A stretch of DNA of 64,000 nt from Cytospora piceicola (taxonomy: Eukaryota > Ascomycota > Sordariomycetes > Diaporthales > Cytosporaceae): the NCBI GenBank assembly GCA_023375675.1, contig JALQBC010000052.1, positions 171,747 through 235,746 on the forward strand, in the 5' to 3' direction. Position numbers and translations under genes: made by a program. The notes below the pieces were generated by a model. The model was not told the origin of the DNA. It ran no database searches and saw only the letters and a program-made list of their open reading frames with translations. This document shows positions 54,645-64,000 of this stretch, piece by piece; within the stretch, counting starts at the first letter, position 1, and each line of letters starts with the position of its first letter.

Positions 54645-56135
54645 GGTGTCTCTGAGGCACTGAGCACTAGTCGACAGATTAGTCGGTGCATCTTCATAGG
54701 ATACAGTTACCAAGGAGACTCGATCGGTATGATATGGGCCAGGTCAAGTCAGCCCTCGGACGCAGGCGTATATGTTCCAATAACAGTGTTTGGAAAAGAA
54801 TAATTGAGCTTGCTTGCAGCTGATGGGCGGGAGGTCATGGCAATCCATGAATCCCAAGCGCGAAGGACAGAGTGGAGCAGTCGTACAGAATCCCTACAGT
54901 ACCTTCTGTGTATCTTATTGGTGACGATGGGCCGGTATTCGAGTGATCATTGATGCCAATATGCTTTGGGACGAGGACGTCGGGAATTGAGAAAGTGGTT
55001 GGGAAAGGTGTCAGTCGTGGTTTACGGGTCGATTAGATTTTGTTGTGACAGATGTGAGGTATAAATACCGTCGACAATAATGTAGAGTTCTGCCTCGTGT
55101 TGCACTGCACTGCCTTTGCCTATTGATTGATGAGTCGTTCGCCGAATGAGCCATGGGCCGTTGTTGGTTGTGACGAGGACGATGATGGACACGGATCTGA
55201 TATCGAGTCATACATAGAAATGGGCCGGCGCGCAATTGAGTGCCGAAGCATAACCAACATTGAAGTACCTAGCCTCCTGCCTCCCTAGGCTGTTGGTAGC
55301 TGGTACCCAGGTACCCACCCATCCACCCGGGGAGCACCTGGAGCATCAATGATGTACTAACGGACCGGTACTGGTGGCGTTCCACGGTATGCACGGGCTG
55401 GACGGCAGGACGGTTTGTACCTCATCTTATCGATAAAACTCCCCGCTTATGTTCTGCCCCACCAGAGCTCCGGCTTCAGGGCTACCTAGGTACCTAGGTA
55501 TGTGAATGGTACTTAGGTACGTACCTAGGTACCTAGGTAGGTACCCAGGTAGTACCTAGGCCACACACGAGGGTTTCCCTACTCTGACTCCCGCCAAATT
55601 CGGTGGGAACACATATCGCCGGACCTCGTGTAATCTGATTCTGGACGATGATTAAAAGGTATATGTTCTTCCGATCATGGTATCTCATTATTTTATAGAG
55701 CTTCTTTGCTCACGCTCAAGTCCCTTTTACCTAGGTATTCGGTGAGACAGTCGCACCATGTTCATTTTTGATGCCCGCCAGTCGTCCCGCAGCAACAGAA
55801 CTCCCCATCTTCGGACTTTCCCATCTTGCCGCAATTTCTGCGAGCAACAGTACCTGCCTTTGTTATACATTGATAACCTTCCCCCTGGCTAGACATGCGC
55901 CATGTCCTAGGATCAATACCCTCCAGCATGACTCCTAGCACCTGATCACTAGGTCGACAGACAGACGTCTTCCGAGCCCGACACATGGATGGACTGACTT
56001 GTTCTGTCATGGACCCGAACGCCAGAGATCGACTCATCGACCTTGCAGAGGTGAGAATAATAGCATGTCCCGTCGCCTTAGATCCGGGTCCATTCGTTAG
56101 GGGACCCGGTCGAATCTGGATGAATCATAAACGGA
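54645..56135. other. Intergenic with large palindromic cluster
   Basis: About 1.5 kb between the GTPase promoter and the LSM3 3' end. It contains the densest CCTAGGTA cluster of the window (55482-55560) and related copies near 55262-55315. A 91-codon minus-strand frame (55762-56037) has no recognisable domain and is not supported. Confidence 0.6.
55482..55560. repeat. Dense TACCTAGGTA palindromic array
   Basis: At least five overlapping copies of TACCTAGGTA or close variants within 80 bases, able to fold into several alternative hairpins. Largest cluster of this motif in the window. Confidence 0.85.
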
Positions 56136-56555
56136 TCATGATTGAGAGGATGGTGAGATCAACACGACACTATCGCCTGTTCAACGCGTCAGCCGGAGTC
56201 ATCGTTCATTTTTGATAAAAGGACATTTCGTACCTCGCACGAACAACATCTCGGACTTCTTGCTGACGGTCTTGACCTCGTCATTCTCAGCATCGTCGTC
56301 CACCACGTAGACGGTCTCCTCCACGTCGCCCAGCACCAGGTTACAGTGGCTATCATATGCCTAAGTCACAGGGACACCATGTCAGTGAGGGGGAGCAGGC
56401 AGAGAGAGAGGCGAGGCTGAGGTCACACGTACGTGGAGTCTCCCCTTGAGTTCACGGTCACCCCTGAGCTTCACAAACACGACCTCGTCTAGCAGAAGAC
56501 GAACCAGGTCGAGAGGTTCCGAGACGGTGGCTGGCTCATCTCCGACATCGGCCAT
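56136..56555 (-). CDS. LSM3: U6 snRNA-associated Sm-like protein LSm3
   Basis: Subunit of the LSm2-8 ring on U6 snRNA and the LSm1-7 ring in mRNA decay. Three short exons: 56555-56433, 56360-56234 and 56176-56136. Introns are 72 nt (donor GTACGT, acceptor CTTAG) and 57 nt (donor GTACGA, acceptor GAACAG). The protein is 96 aa. Sm1 motif: [46 protein letters not shown]. Sm2 motif: [19 protein letters not shown], with the diagnostic RGDSVV spanning the second splice. The length and [10 protein letters not shown] loop fit LSm3. The exons are too short to be found from open frames alone. It is divergent from the ATP13-domain gene with a 500-bp shared promoter. Confidence 0.93.
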
Positions 56556-57055
56556 TTTGTCGCGGATTCAAGGAGTGACTGGTTGGTTTGAGTTCTTGGG
56601 CTGGGTTGTGGAAGGCGAGGTGAGAAGTTAGGTAGGCGCGGAGACGAAGTAAGGTGAACGAACATTGAAGCTTCAACTGCTCAAGTGCTCACTGGTGAAA
56701 GGCGGCAGAAATTGAGAGGCCCGTGCACGCCACCGAACCCTGAAAGCCTGCTGTCAACCCTGGTATCAACAACCCTGGCGTCAACCCTGAAGCCAACCTT
56801 GAAGCCTGAAGCCCCGGGGGGGGTGGTTGGGGGTGTTTTTACTGTACTGTGGAAGAGAGAGGATGCAACCTTCTCCAAGTGCTCCAAGTCACACAACGTG
56901 GCAAAGGGGGAAGTCAAATTGATTGCGTGCCTCGAATCCATATTCCGTCCGTCGAAAACGATGTGTATGTCTTCATCGTATGTATGTACGAAGTCTACAT
57001 ACGCCTCCAACGACCGCCCTTGAGACGCTGGCTCCACGGCCATGAATCGCCCCGG
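56556..57055. promoter_or_regulatory. Shared divergent promoter region (LSM3 / ATP13-domain gene)
   Basis: 500 bases between divergent start codons. It contains a degenerate tandem repeat of CAACCCTG/AAGCC units at about 56736-56812 and a G-rich run just after it. No specific factor site can be named. Confidence 0.5.
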
Positions 57056-59614
57056 ATGATCACATGCAAGACGACTTACTCGGTGGAGCTGCTGTTGCTC
57101 CGCCGTCCCCTCCTCCTCCGCAATGTCATAACAGGAACCCAGCGAAATGTTGATCTTCCAAGAAGATATGTCCATACTCATAACCAAGGACCATCTGTCT
57201 GGTCTAAGTCTGACAGGTTGCGGCAAGCCTGGAGATCCATACCACCTGGTTCTGGCTCCAAACCCGGTCCCTTCTTACCCGATCGACTGCAACGTCCCGG
57301 CACCTTTGGATATTATCATAATGTCCTGGAGGCCCTTCTCAACGCCCTGAGGCAGGGCGATACCCTCAAGCTGTACTTTTGTCTCATGAGGTTCGTCCGC
57401 GGCCAAGACCACGGCCCAGACGCCTCATGGTGCTTCGCTGAGGTAGTGGCCAGCATCCCCCCTACCACCTTCTCTGAGATCCTGAGATGCTTCGATCCCT
57501 ACAACGTCTCTGAGGAGATTGACACGGCTCCTGGCATGAACATCTCGTACGGCGCCGCCTTGCACACCCCTCTAGGCGAGCTGGTCAACAAATGGGGCGT
57601 CAAGCTCCTCTACGTCCGTATCTTCAACCGGCTCCGTCGCATGCAGGAAGCACGCCGCCATGCGCGCATTCGCCCACTCCTCAACGACTGCGTCGTCCTC
57701 ATGAGATGCGCCGCTGCAACCTCTGACATCCGCGCCGCCAAAGACATATGGCATGCCATGAAGGACGATGGCTTTTCAACCTGGAGACACACGGAAGCCT
57801 TCGGCGAGTTCGTCAAGGCTAGGTACTTGACCGAGAGGCTCTACGCGAACAACGACCTGGCCAGATTGCGCTTACGGCCTTTGGACATGCACCGAAGCAG
57901 TTTGAACTTCCGTAGTCATGTAGCGCACAGGCTCCGGAACCTCGAATTAAACATGACCAATTTGCGACGACACCGCTTTGGGGAGAACATGCACGAGCGG
58001 TACTTCGCCGAACCCCTGACCAGGCTGCTGAGGAGGAGAAAACCCGTCAGAAGACTGTGGCACACAGCGAAACTACGGGGAATGCTCTCTGGCGACGAGA
58101 GGCTGCTGTGTGCTCTCTTGAAAGCGAATGGTCGCTGTGGACGCCTTGTGGGAAGCAACAGCGTGCTCAAGAATTATTGGGGCATTTGGATCCAAAGGGA
58201 CAAGGCATCTGGCACGATCCAGGTCGATGGAGGTATCATCTACCCTCCAGACTCGCCGAGGGCGCCCACAGAACATTTATTGGACGCAATTGTTCACTGC
58301 TACTGTTGCATGGGAGAAATAAATATGGCCGTCAAGTTAGTCGACTTTGTCTCGCGACGTTTCGGCATTTCCGTCCCCGATAAGGTCTGGTCCGACCTGC
58401 TCGAATACACACGCATCATGCAGACCAAACCCGCCGCCAACGAGTGGGCGATAGCACGCTTTGCCCAAAAGGGGTCCAAGGCAAACACTGTCCTAGATGT
58501 CTGGGACCTTTGTACACAGGAACCTTATAACTTCCAGCCGGGAATGCGAGACTACTACAATCTCCTCAAGTCGATCGTCCGAAAAAGCGGGTCTGTGAGG
58601 AAGCCTATTCAAGCGCTCCGGCAAATCAAACCGCTCTATGACGATGCTGTCCGCGCGTGCGAGGAGGCATGGTGTGAGCTTATGCAGACCACTATACAGC
58701 GTGTTCCCAATCATGCTGCGTACCGCCGCTACAGGGTGCTTCGGGCGAGGAAAGATCACATCTGGTACTGCTTCCACTACAGCAGCCGTCAAATCTTGAA
58801 GATGATTATCCCAAACCGCGTGGATGACGATGGTGGTGTAAGGGAGATACCAAACCTTGTACGCGAATTTGGGCAGTTCATGCCTAGGCGGGTCAAATAC
58901 CAAGTTGCCACTGGCTACGTAGAATATGCTTCAGACAATAATTTCCGGAGAAATCTGGTGGAAGCGCAACAGGTGGTAGAGGAACCGCTGCCAATTTCCC
59001 AGCGCCCACGCCTTGTCGAGGAACAGAGGGACCAAGAAGAGTGGTTGGAAGACATAATGGATGAAGGGTACTGGGACGGGGTGGAGGACCACACGCCATC
59101 ATCACAGGATGATATGCAAAAGGAGGAAGTGGACGCGCATGGCCCCGAGCACATGAGCAGGATATCCACTTCGCAGCAGGTGGCAGAAGATACAGCACCC
59201 AACCTGGACCAAGAAACGTCCCCCGAATTGTTCAGCGGCACAGAGGAGGACAGCCTCGACGGCGACCAGCGGCAATTGCCACCACCATTTGACATCAGAA
59301 ATCCAAGGCTTGGCGCATCTCGGTGGATCACCGACACTCAAGTTGCCGAAAAGCCCGCCTATTGGTTCCGTCCTCGACATTCTGGACCGTCCACACAACC
59401 TTCGATCATATCCATCCGCCAAGATGGGGGCGAGTTCACCGGGTACCACGATGATGACAGCCTCAAACATTTTGCGGCGCATCGAGTGATCAGGTCGACG
59501 AAGAGGGTGGCGGCGGTACCTATTGATTTGGGGCTTCGGGGCCTGGAGAAGAAAGGGGCAGCAGAGAAGCAGGACCTGCCCGACACTGCGAAATTAGCGG
59601 AGCAGTTCCTCTAA
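57056..59614 (+). CDS. Mitochondrial ATPase-expression (ATP13-domain) / PPR-like protein
   Basis: Likely mitochondrial RNA-binding factor of the Aep2/Atp13-type group needed for expression of mitochondrial ATP synthase subunits; the target in this fungus is inferred. Single exon, 852 aa from ATG 57056. The open frame extends 69 codons upstream without conserved features. The N-terminus is Arg/Leu-rich and lacks acidic residues early on (LLLLRRPLLLRNVITGTQR), as in a matrix presequence. Helical repeat character is clear: YYHNVLEALLNALRQGDTLKLYFCLMRFV, NDCVVLMRCAAATSDIRAAKDIWHAMKDDGF (PPR-like) and LDAIVHCYCCMGEINMAVKLVDFVSRRFGISVPDKVWSDLLEY (typical of the ATP13 domain). The C-terminal 200 residues are acidic and disordered. 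It converges with GPI12. Confidence 0.78.
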   Translation: MITCKTTYSVELLLLRRPLLLRNVITGTQRNVDLPRRYVHTHNQGPSVWSKSDRLRQAWRSIPPGSGSKPGPFLPDRLQRPGTFGYYHNVLEALLNALRQGDTLKLYFCLMRFVRGQDHGPDASWCFAEVVASIPPTTFSEILRCFDPYNVSEEIDTAPGMNISYGAALHTPLGELVNKWGVKLLYVRIFNRLRRMQEARRHARIRPLLNDCVVLMRCAAATSDIRAAKDIWHAMKDDGFSTWRHTEAFGEFVKARYLTERLYANNDLARLRLRPLDMHRSSLNFRSHVAHRLRNLELNMTNLRRHRFGENMHERYFAEPLTRLLRRRKPVRRLWHTAKLRGMLSGDERLLCALLKANGRCGRLVGSNSVLKNYWGIWIQRDKASGTIQVDGGIIYPPDSPRAPTEHLLDAIVHCYCCMGEINMAVKLVDFVSRRFGISVPDKVWSDLLEYTRIMQTKPAANEWAIARFAQKGSKANTVLDVWDLCTQEPYNFQPGMRDYYNLLKSIVRKSGSVRKPIQALRQIKPLYDDAVRACEEAWCELMQTTIQRVPNHAAYRRYRVLRARKDHIWYCFHYSSRQILKMIIPNRVDDDGGVREIPNLVREFGQFMPRRVKYQVATGYVEYASDNNFRRNLVEAQQVVEEPLPISQRPRLVEEQRDQEEWLEDIMDEGYWDGVEDHTPSSQDDMQKEEVDAHGPEHMSRISTSQQVAEDTAPNLDQETSPELFSGTEEDSLDGDQRQLPPPFDIRNPRLGASRWITDTQVAEKPAYWFRPRHSGPSTQPSIISIRQDGGEFTGYHDDDSLKHFAAHRVIRSTKRVAAVPIDLGLRGLEKKGAAEKQDLPDTAKLAEQFL

Positions 59615-59803
59615 GTGAGAACACGATGATATGGCTATACGATGCGGTTATTGTGTTGGCGTGACACCATGCCTGTACCTATATCTAATGTAGTCTTGCC
59701 GCCTATGTGCAGTTTGGTGGCTGGGCTGCATAGGTGTATATCTGTGGTTCTGGCACATGCTCTGGGAGACGATTTGTCCTCTATCCTGATTGATGCATTT
59801 GCT

Positions 59804-60790
59804 TTATACCCGCTCCAACCTTAAATCGTTCATGAACATATACCTAGACACGGTGATCCAGCCCCACCGAAACCACACCATCTGGCTTACATGGGCCCTA
59901 GTCATAGCCTCCCGCGCGGTGGCCCACCCCCCGGCCCCAAAGCCGTGCATGAAGGCCAGGGCAGGAGGATGCTTGGCAGTGTCTTTGGTCCTGACACTCC
60001 TGGATTCAGTACCTTTAGCTCTCCACATATCCAGGGCGGCTGTACCCAATGTGGTGAAGACGTCGAATATGCCGGTGTACTTGCGCACAATGCTGATAGA
60101 GGTCAGCGTATACATGTCGACAGGGTTTGACCAGCCAGATTTCCCAGCAGTGAGGCTAGCGACGAAGGCGCGGGCACCGTGGTACAAGGAGATATGATTG
60201 GGATGCAATGATATGCCGTGTTCGTCGAAGGTTATTATAGTATCTATGGTTGCCCTGGGAGGTTCTTTGTCGTTGGTTGGTTTGGAGGTTGACTGGTCTG
60301 GGGCGAAGGCTTCGCGGAGGAGCTGCGAGATGCTGTCGGCGGACCACGTTGTGATCATGGAGTCGAGGAAGTCACTGCGAGGGCGCAAAGAGGTTATTAG
60401 CCAAGCAGCGAGAAGAGAGGAAGAGGGAAGACGGGGGGGAAGAAGAGTGTGAACATACTCGGGCTTGTCAACTACAAACACATCATCGCTTTTCCTCAAA
60501 CCCAGCACCAGTCCACTCTTGACCAGCTCCCGCTTCCTCGTGTCGCCCAGCCCTGCTGCATTCCCGCTGCTCAGACATAGTATCTTGACGTGGTTCCCCG
60601 TCTCTGGTCTTGTCAGAGCCAGGACAGTGGGCGCAAAGAACATGGCCTCGTCATCGGGATGGGCGATCAACAGACAGATGCGCTTATTGCGCAGGGTGGG
60701 CAGGCGGGTGGACACCACGGCGACGGTATAGAGGTAGAGGCTGGGAATGACGATGGCAAGGAGGGCCAAGATCAGGAGGCTCGGGTTCAT
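59804..60790 (-). CDS. GPI12: GPI N-acetylglucosaminylphosphatidylinositol de-N-acetylase (PIG-L/GPI12)
   Basis: ER membrane enzyme of the second step of GPI-anchor synthesis, removing acetate from GlcNAc-PI. Two exons, 60790-60459 and 60374-59804, with an 84-nt phase-2 intron (donor GTATGT, branch GCTAATAAC, acceptor TCGCAG). The protein is 300 aa. An N-terminal ER anchor (LLILALLAIVIPSLYLYTVAVV) is followed by the metal-binding AHPDDEAMFF (residues 43-52), KILCLSSGNAAGLGDTRKREL, and in exon 2 TIITFDEHGISLHPNHIS (HPNH metal/active-site motif). The intron length is a multiple of three and contains no stop, so the whole region is an open frame of 328 codons; the splice is inferred from signals and from the family, where LDD-type sequence continues without an insert. 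Confidence 0.92.
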   Translation of the reverse strand: MNPSLLILALLAIVIPSLYLYTVAVVSTRLPTLRNKRICLLIAHPDDEAMFFAPTVLALTRPETGNHVKILCLSSGNAAGLGDTRKRELVKSGLVLGLRKSDDVFVVDKPEYVHTLLPPRLPSSSLLAAWLITSLRPRSDFLDSMITTWSADSISQLLREAFAPDQSTSKPTNDKEPPRATIDTIITFDEHGISLHPNHISLYHGARAFVASLTAGKSGWSNPVDMYTLTSISIVRKYTGIFDVFTTLGTAALDMWRAKGTESRSVRTKDTAKHPPALAFMHGFGAGGWATAREAMTRAHVSQMVWFRWGWITVSRYMFMNDLRLERV

Positions 60791-61193
60791 GGCGAGAGCG
60801 AATATTCAGATGTGTTTATCTGACTTCGTGCGAGTACAGCGCGTCGTGGGTGTTGAATAAAGGGGGCGGAATTCAAAAACAAGAAGCTTAAGGAGCTCCA
60901 AACAACGTAGTGCCGTACATTCGAAGTGTTCAAATTCAGTGTCGAACTCCCCCATGCGTCGACGCTGTGTCACAGAAGACAATAACTGATTGTGTAATGC
61001 GTGTCGTCGTGTTGAGTTGTGTCGACTCGACATGAAGCGGGTCGAGCTTCCCCCGGCTGATGCCTCGGCTCGGCTCGTCATGATGCCGACTGGAGAAAAG
61101 TACCTTGAGACCACATTCCGCAAAAGAAACAACACCGACCAACAACACCGAACAATAAGTAACAGCAACGACCAGCTTGTAAGGTTCTCGAAG
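60791..61193. promoter_or_regulatory. Divergent promoter region (GPI12 / multi-TM gene)
   Basis: About 400 bases between divergent starts. The downstream frame is open well upstream of the chosen ATG (to 60990). No specific regulatory site recognised. Confidence 0.45.
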
Positions 61194-61978
61194 ATGGCCC
61201 GACAGCGCAAGGAAAAAAAGGCCAAGGACATCAAGCTCCGCCAGCCAGACAGGTCAGGCCCAAGCGAGAAGACGCTCTTGCAGCTGGCAGAGGAAATGAA
61301 GCTCTTTAAGCAGGCCGACGCAAGGCAGCGCAAGAACAGGCGCCAGGAAGAGGCGCAAGAAGAAGAAGAAGAAGAAGAAGACAAGGAAGATAGAGAGGAA
61401 GGTGATGAGGACAGCCAGGATGACGACGGACTATCTCCCACCACAGAACGCGTCATGGAGTGCCTACTCTACAGCGTCTGTCTCGCAATGCTGCACTTTA
61501 CCCTCGACGTCCTCGTCCAACGCCAGTACGGGGAGGTCATCGACTGGTACAATATTGTCGAGAGGGCCACACAAGCCTTGATGGGTGCGTGCACTCACTC
61601 CCTTCTCCCATCATTCTTCAGTAGCCCTCCTGTCGCTGACTCGTTGAATCATCTTCCCTTCCAGTGTTTGCCGCCCTAGTCTACGCCCTCCATCCCCACG
61701 CGGCCGTTACCACCGTCGTCCCCGGCCTCCCTCAGAGGTATCAACCCGCCGCCCGGCAGACGATCTTCCTCGCCATCAGCCTCGTAGCCGGGTGCTACCT
61801 GATATATATCACTAGCGAGTATAGCTACCTAGCTGTGCTGAAGCAGTCCCCGCCTGTTGGTGCTCTCTGGGTGTGGTCCGTCATGGAGTTGAACTTGGGC
61901 CTGGCGCTTTTGACCTTGACGGGGAGCGGCCTGTTCTTTTGGCATGGAGGCTATAGCATCCGGCAACTAGGTGGCTAA
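61194..61978 (+). CDS. Multi-pass membrane protein (possibly DUF7719 family)
   Basis: Two exons, 61194-61584 and 61665-61978, with an 80-nt phase-1 intron (donor GTGCGT, acceptor TTCCAG). The protein is 234 aa starting MARQRKEKKAKDIKLRQPDRSGPSEKTLLQ at 61194; this Lys-rich opening is the conserved start in similar fungal proteins as I recall them. A charged E-rich stretch (QEEEEEEEDKEDREEGDED) precedes four hydrophobic segments: LLYSVCLAMLHFTLDVLV, VFAALVYALHP, QTIFLAISLVAGCYLIYI and VGALWVWSVMELNLGLALLTLTGSGLFFW. Small upstream in-frame ATGs exist but add Thr/Asn-rich sequence. Function unknown; organelle or ER membrane likely. Confidence 0.75.
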
Positions 61979-62339
61979 GGAATCATCCGTCCAGTCATCG
62001 CTGGCCGGGGTTACATTGCAGCTGGGCAAACAAGCAGGCCCCCCGGATCTCTCAACAACAGAACATCCGCGTCAGCCAGACCAAGCCAGAAGAGACACCA
62101 CACACCGTTGGCTTACAGACACACCCTTGCATGTGCCAACGGTATATGCAAGGGTACGCGATGGGCAGAGAGGTAAATAGACCAGAGAACTCTTGCAGCC
62201 TCGCCATTTGGTTCCCCCAAATGTTTCCGGGACGCCATTCCGGGGTGATCGATTGATTCAGCCTTCAAACTACCTGGATTTATCGACACTGTACCGCGGC
62301 GACCTCTGTCGCTCCGGCATCGTGCAGCTCTTAACTCAT
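61979..62339. other. Intergenic, convergent 3' ends
   Basis: About 360 bases between the multi-TM gene and the NmrA-like gene. Nothing recognised. Confidence 0.5.
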
Positions 62340-63372
62340 TCAGGACAGCAGCTTCTGGATCGTCTTCTCATAGTCTTCAGGCTTTCTCCCCAATATCTCT
62401 TCCAAGTCCGCCGTCACCAGCGCCGTCTCCCCAGCTCTTATGCCCTCCCAAGCAGTAGCCCAGGTTCCTGCCTTCTCTTCGTCTCCGAACCTACCTACCA
62501 CCTGCGGCAGCTTGACGTACTCATTCACCGAAACTTGTCGGATCTTGAACGTTTTGCCCACCGCCCGTCCCAGGATGCCCACTGTCTCCGCAAGGTTGAA
62601 TTCTTTCGAGCCTGTCAACAAAACCTTCCCATTCACCAACTGCTGCGGAAACTGCCCCCCAAACCCACTGTACCTCGCAATCAACTTGGCAGTCGCCTCG
62701 CCCAACTCGTCTCTCTTCACCCAGCTTACGCCAGGTCCACCTCCATCATGGGGGATTTGCACCTGAGAGCCGTCTGGTGCCGAAGCCGGGTCTAGAAAAG
62801 CGGTGTAGATGGGGAAGGACTCGGAGTAAATGCCCTCTCGGATGGACGTATACGTGAAGCTTGTATCTGACTTTGCAATGGAGGCCAGGTGTGCTTCACT
62901 GTCAAGGTGTGCCTGCATCACCACAGCCTTGGACTCCTGTTTCAGTATCTTGTTCGACGCATCACTGCCAAAGCCCAAGCTGCTGTAGAAAACATGCTTG
63001 ACTCCGGCCTTTCGAGCAGCATCTATGGCCGGGAGTTGAACCTGTCACAGTCAGTCTACCAGCCCTTCCATTGTACCATCGTAACCTCGCATACTGGAGA
63101 CAGCTTACCTTCTTCCGATAGTCATGAACGTGGCTTGGATAGCTCACGAGGAATAATACGTCCAGCTTGCTGAACGCCAGCTCCAGCTCCACTGGTGTAG
63201 ATTCGTAAGAGGCCTTCCGAACGGTTACGCCCGCTTCCCTATACTCTTCCTCAATCTTTTCAGGGTGCCGACAAATGAGTGTGACATGGTCGTTTGGGAC
63301 GAGCTTGAGCAAGTGTCGGTACGTGCTCCCACCGAGGGCGCCGGACGCTGGGAAAATGCCAATTTCTGTCAT
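62340..63372 (-). CDS. NmrA-like NAD(P)-binding protein
   Basis: Atypical short-chain dehydrogenase of the NmrA/TMR group: either a redox sensor or an NAD(P)H-quinone-type reductase. Two exons, 63372-63109 and 63041-62340, with a 67-nt phase-0 intron (donor GTAAGC, acceptor TGACAG). The protein is 321 aa. The start at ATG 63372 (MTEIGIFPASGALGGSTYRHLL) directly precedes the dinucleotide-binding motif. Other features: VTLICRHPEKIEEEYREAGV (second strand and basic NADP-type residues), LDVLFLVSYPSHVHDYRKKVQLPAIDAARKAGVKHVFYSSLGFGSD across the splice, and TYTSIREGIYSESFPIY. The classical YxxxK pair is absent, as usual in this group. A 39-codon in-frame upstream extension is less likely. Confidence 0.85.
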
Positions 63373-64000
63373 TTCAATAGGCGTTGAGGAAAGAAGGTAT
63401 ATGTGCAATGAGTGGTAGTCGGGATCGATGCAATTCAGGCGTGAACTAATATACTCCTCTTCTGTAGTTTTGATGCTGAAATGTTTCATTCAAAGAGGAC
63501 ACAACCCGACTGAGAAAGTGCCGACGTGCTCATAAATCCGAGGCTATTCCCCACCAGTTTATGGAGACTTACACGTCTGACGTTTGATGACGAAAGGTTA
63601 ATCACCTTATCCCCCATATAAAGCCCACAAACACGGCACTGAACGGCACCGCTGCTAATATGCAGCTAGAACAATCCGTGTTCTCCCGATTCTAAACGGC
63701 TCAGGGTACCAGGGGGTCATGCGGTTAGAAGTTGTATGCAGCCTAAGTAGGGCCGGTATGTCGGAACAGACGGGATCTCTATAAAGGAGCCCCGGCTAAT
63801 TAAGAGACCTAACCCTTCGAGTCTTACACTAAGACTCGAGAGACTCGATAACAGGACTATCGAGCTAGACTAAAAAGCTGGATATACTAGGGAACGGCGG
63901 TAGGACCGCCTGCCGAGAAGGCCTTCCGTTAGGAAGGATCGGAAACTTAATAGCTAGTTAGTTAGATAGTTAAATACGCCGCTTAGGCTGCTCCGGATCC
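63373..64000. other. Intergenic, hairpin-rich right edge, possible LTR start
   Basis: No coding sequence recognised. From about 63759 the sequence begins TGTCGGAACAG, has CTATAAAG near 63779 and then four perfect stem-loops at 63818-63838 (9-bp stem), 63844-63864 (7 bp), 63896-63910 (6 bp) and 63922-63937 (6 bp). A TG-start plus TATA box would fit the 5' end of a retrotransposon LTR cut by the window edge, but structured non-coding RNA is also possible. Confidence 0.45.

Noticed and set aside
54067..54663. 198-codon plus-strand frame
   Set aside because: Antisense to the GTPBP1-type gene; Ser/Val low complexity comes from the Thr/Asp-rich region on the other strand.
55762..56037. 91-codon Cys-containing minus-strand frame
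   Set aside because: Considered as a small secreted protein, but it lacks a signal peptide and any family resemblance, and lies just downstream of LSM3.

Overview
The window is nuclear DNA of a filamentous ascomycete (Pezizomycotina, most likely a Sordariomycete). Genes carry short spliceosomal introns (about 51-120 nt) with GTAAGT/GTACGT/GTATGT-type donors and CTAAC/CTGAC-like branch sites. Housekeeping genes are fungal (MDM10, RRB1, LSM3, GPI12, an ATP13-domain mitochondrial factor). One pseudogene and one AT-rich island look like products of repeat-induced point mutation. The species cannot be named from sequence alone.

Layout. 0-8 kb: 3' end of RPS19 (eS19), MDM10, a three-exon gene fusing ankyrin repeats, a nucleic-acid-deaminase-like core and a C-terminal chromodomain, and an NCS1 purine/cytosine permease. 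8-19 kb is gene-poor: two orphan genes, a full-length short-chain dehydrogenase pseudogene riddled with stops, a flavin monooxygenase, and a 3.3 kb stretch with no recognisable gene. 19-36 kb is metabolic and secretory: MFS sugar transporter, pectin methylesterase, 2-oxoadipate dioxygenase/decarboxylase (HglS type), a DUF3405 Golgi-type protein, an O-fucosyltransferase-like protein, a five-exon GH106-like secreted hydrolase and a Cys-rich secreted protein. An AT-rich island follows (about 36.6-37.1 kb). 37-50 kb: degenerate RNase III-like protein, RRB1, CE1 esterase, a secreted protein with an internal duplication and a probable membrane-spanning 3' exon, a CmcJ/AsaB-like oxygenase, an Old Yellow Enzyme and a GPI-anchored-type protein. 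50-64 kb: tubby-like hypothetical, GTPBP1-type GTPase, LSM3, the ATP13-domain protein, GPI12, a multi-TM protein and an NmrA-like reductase. The right edge is a non-coding hairpin-rich segment, possibly the start of an LTR element.

How genes fit together. The pectinesterase, neighbouring sugar transporter, GH106-like hydrolase and CE1 esterase suggest plant cell-wall use. The most unusual object is the ankyrin-deaminase-chromodomain gene at 3469-5419: its parts are a protein-binding module, a zinc deaminase core (HAE and PCxxC) and a histone-reader-like domain. All intron/exon models were made by eye from splice signals and reading frame; no transcript data or searches were used.
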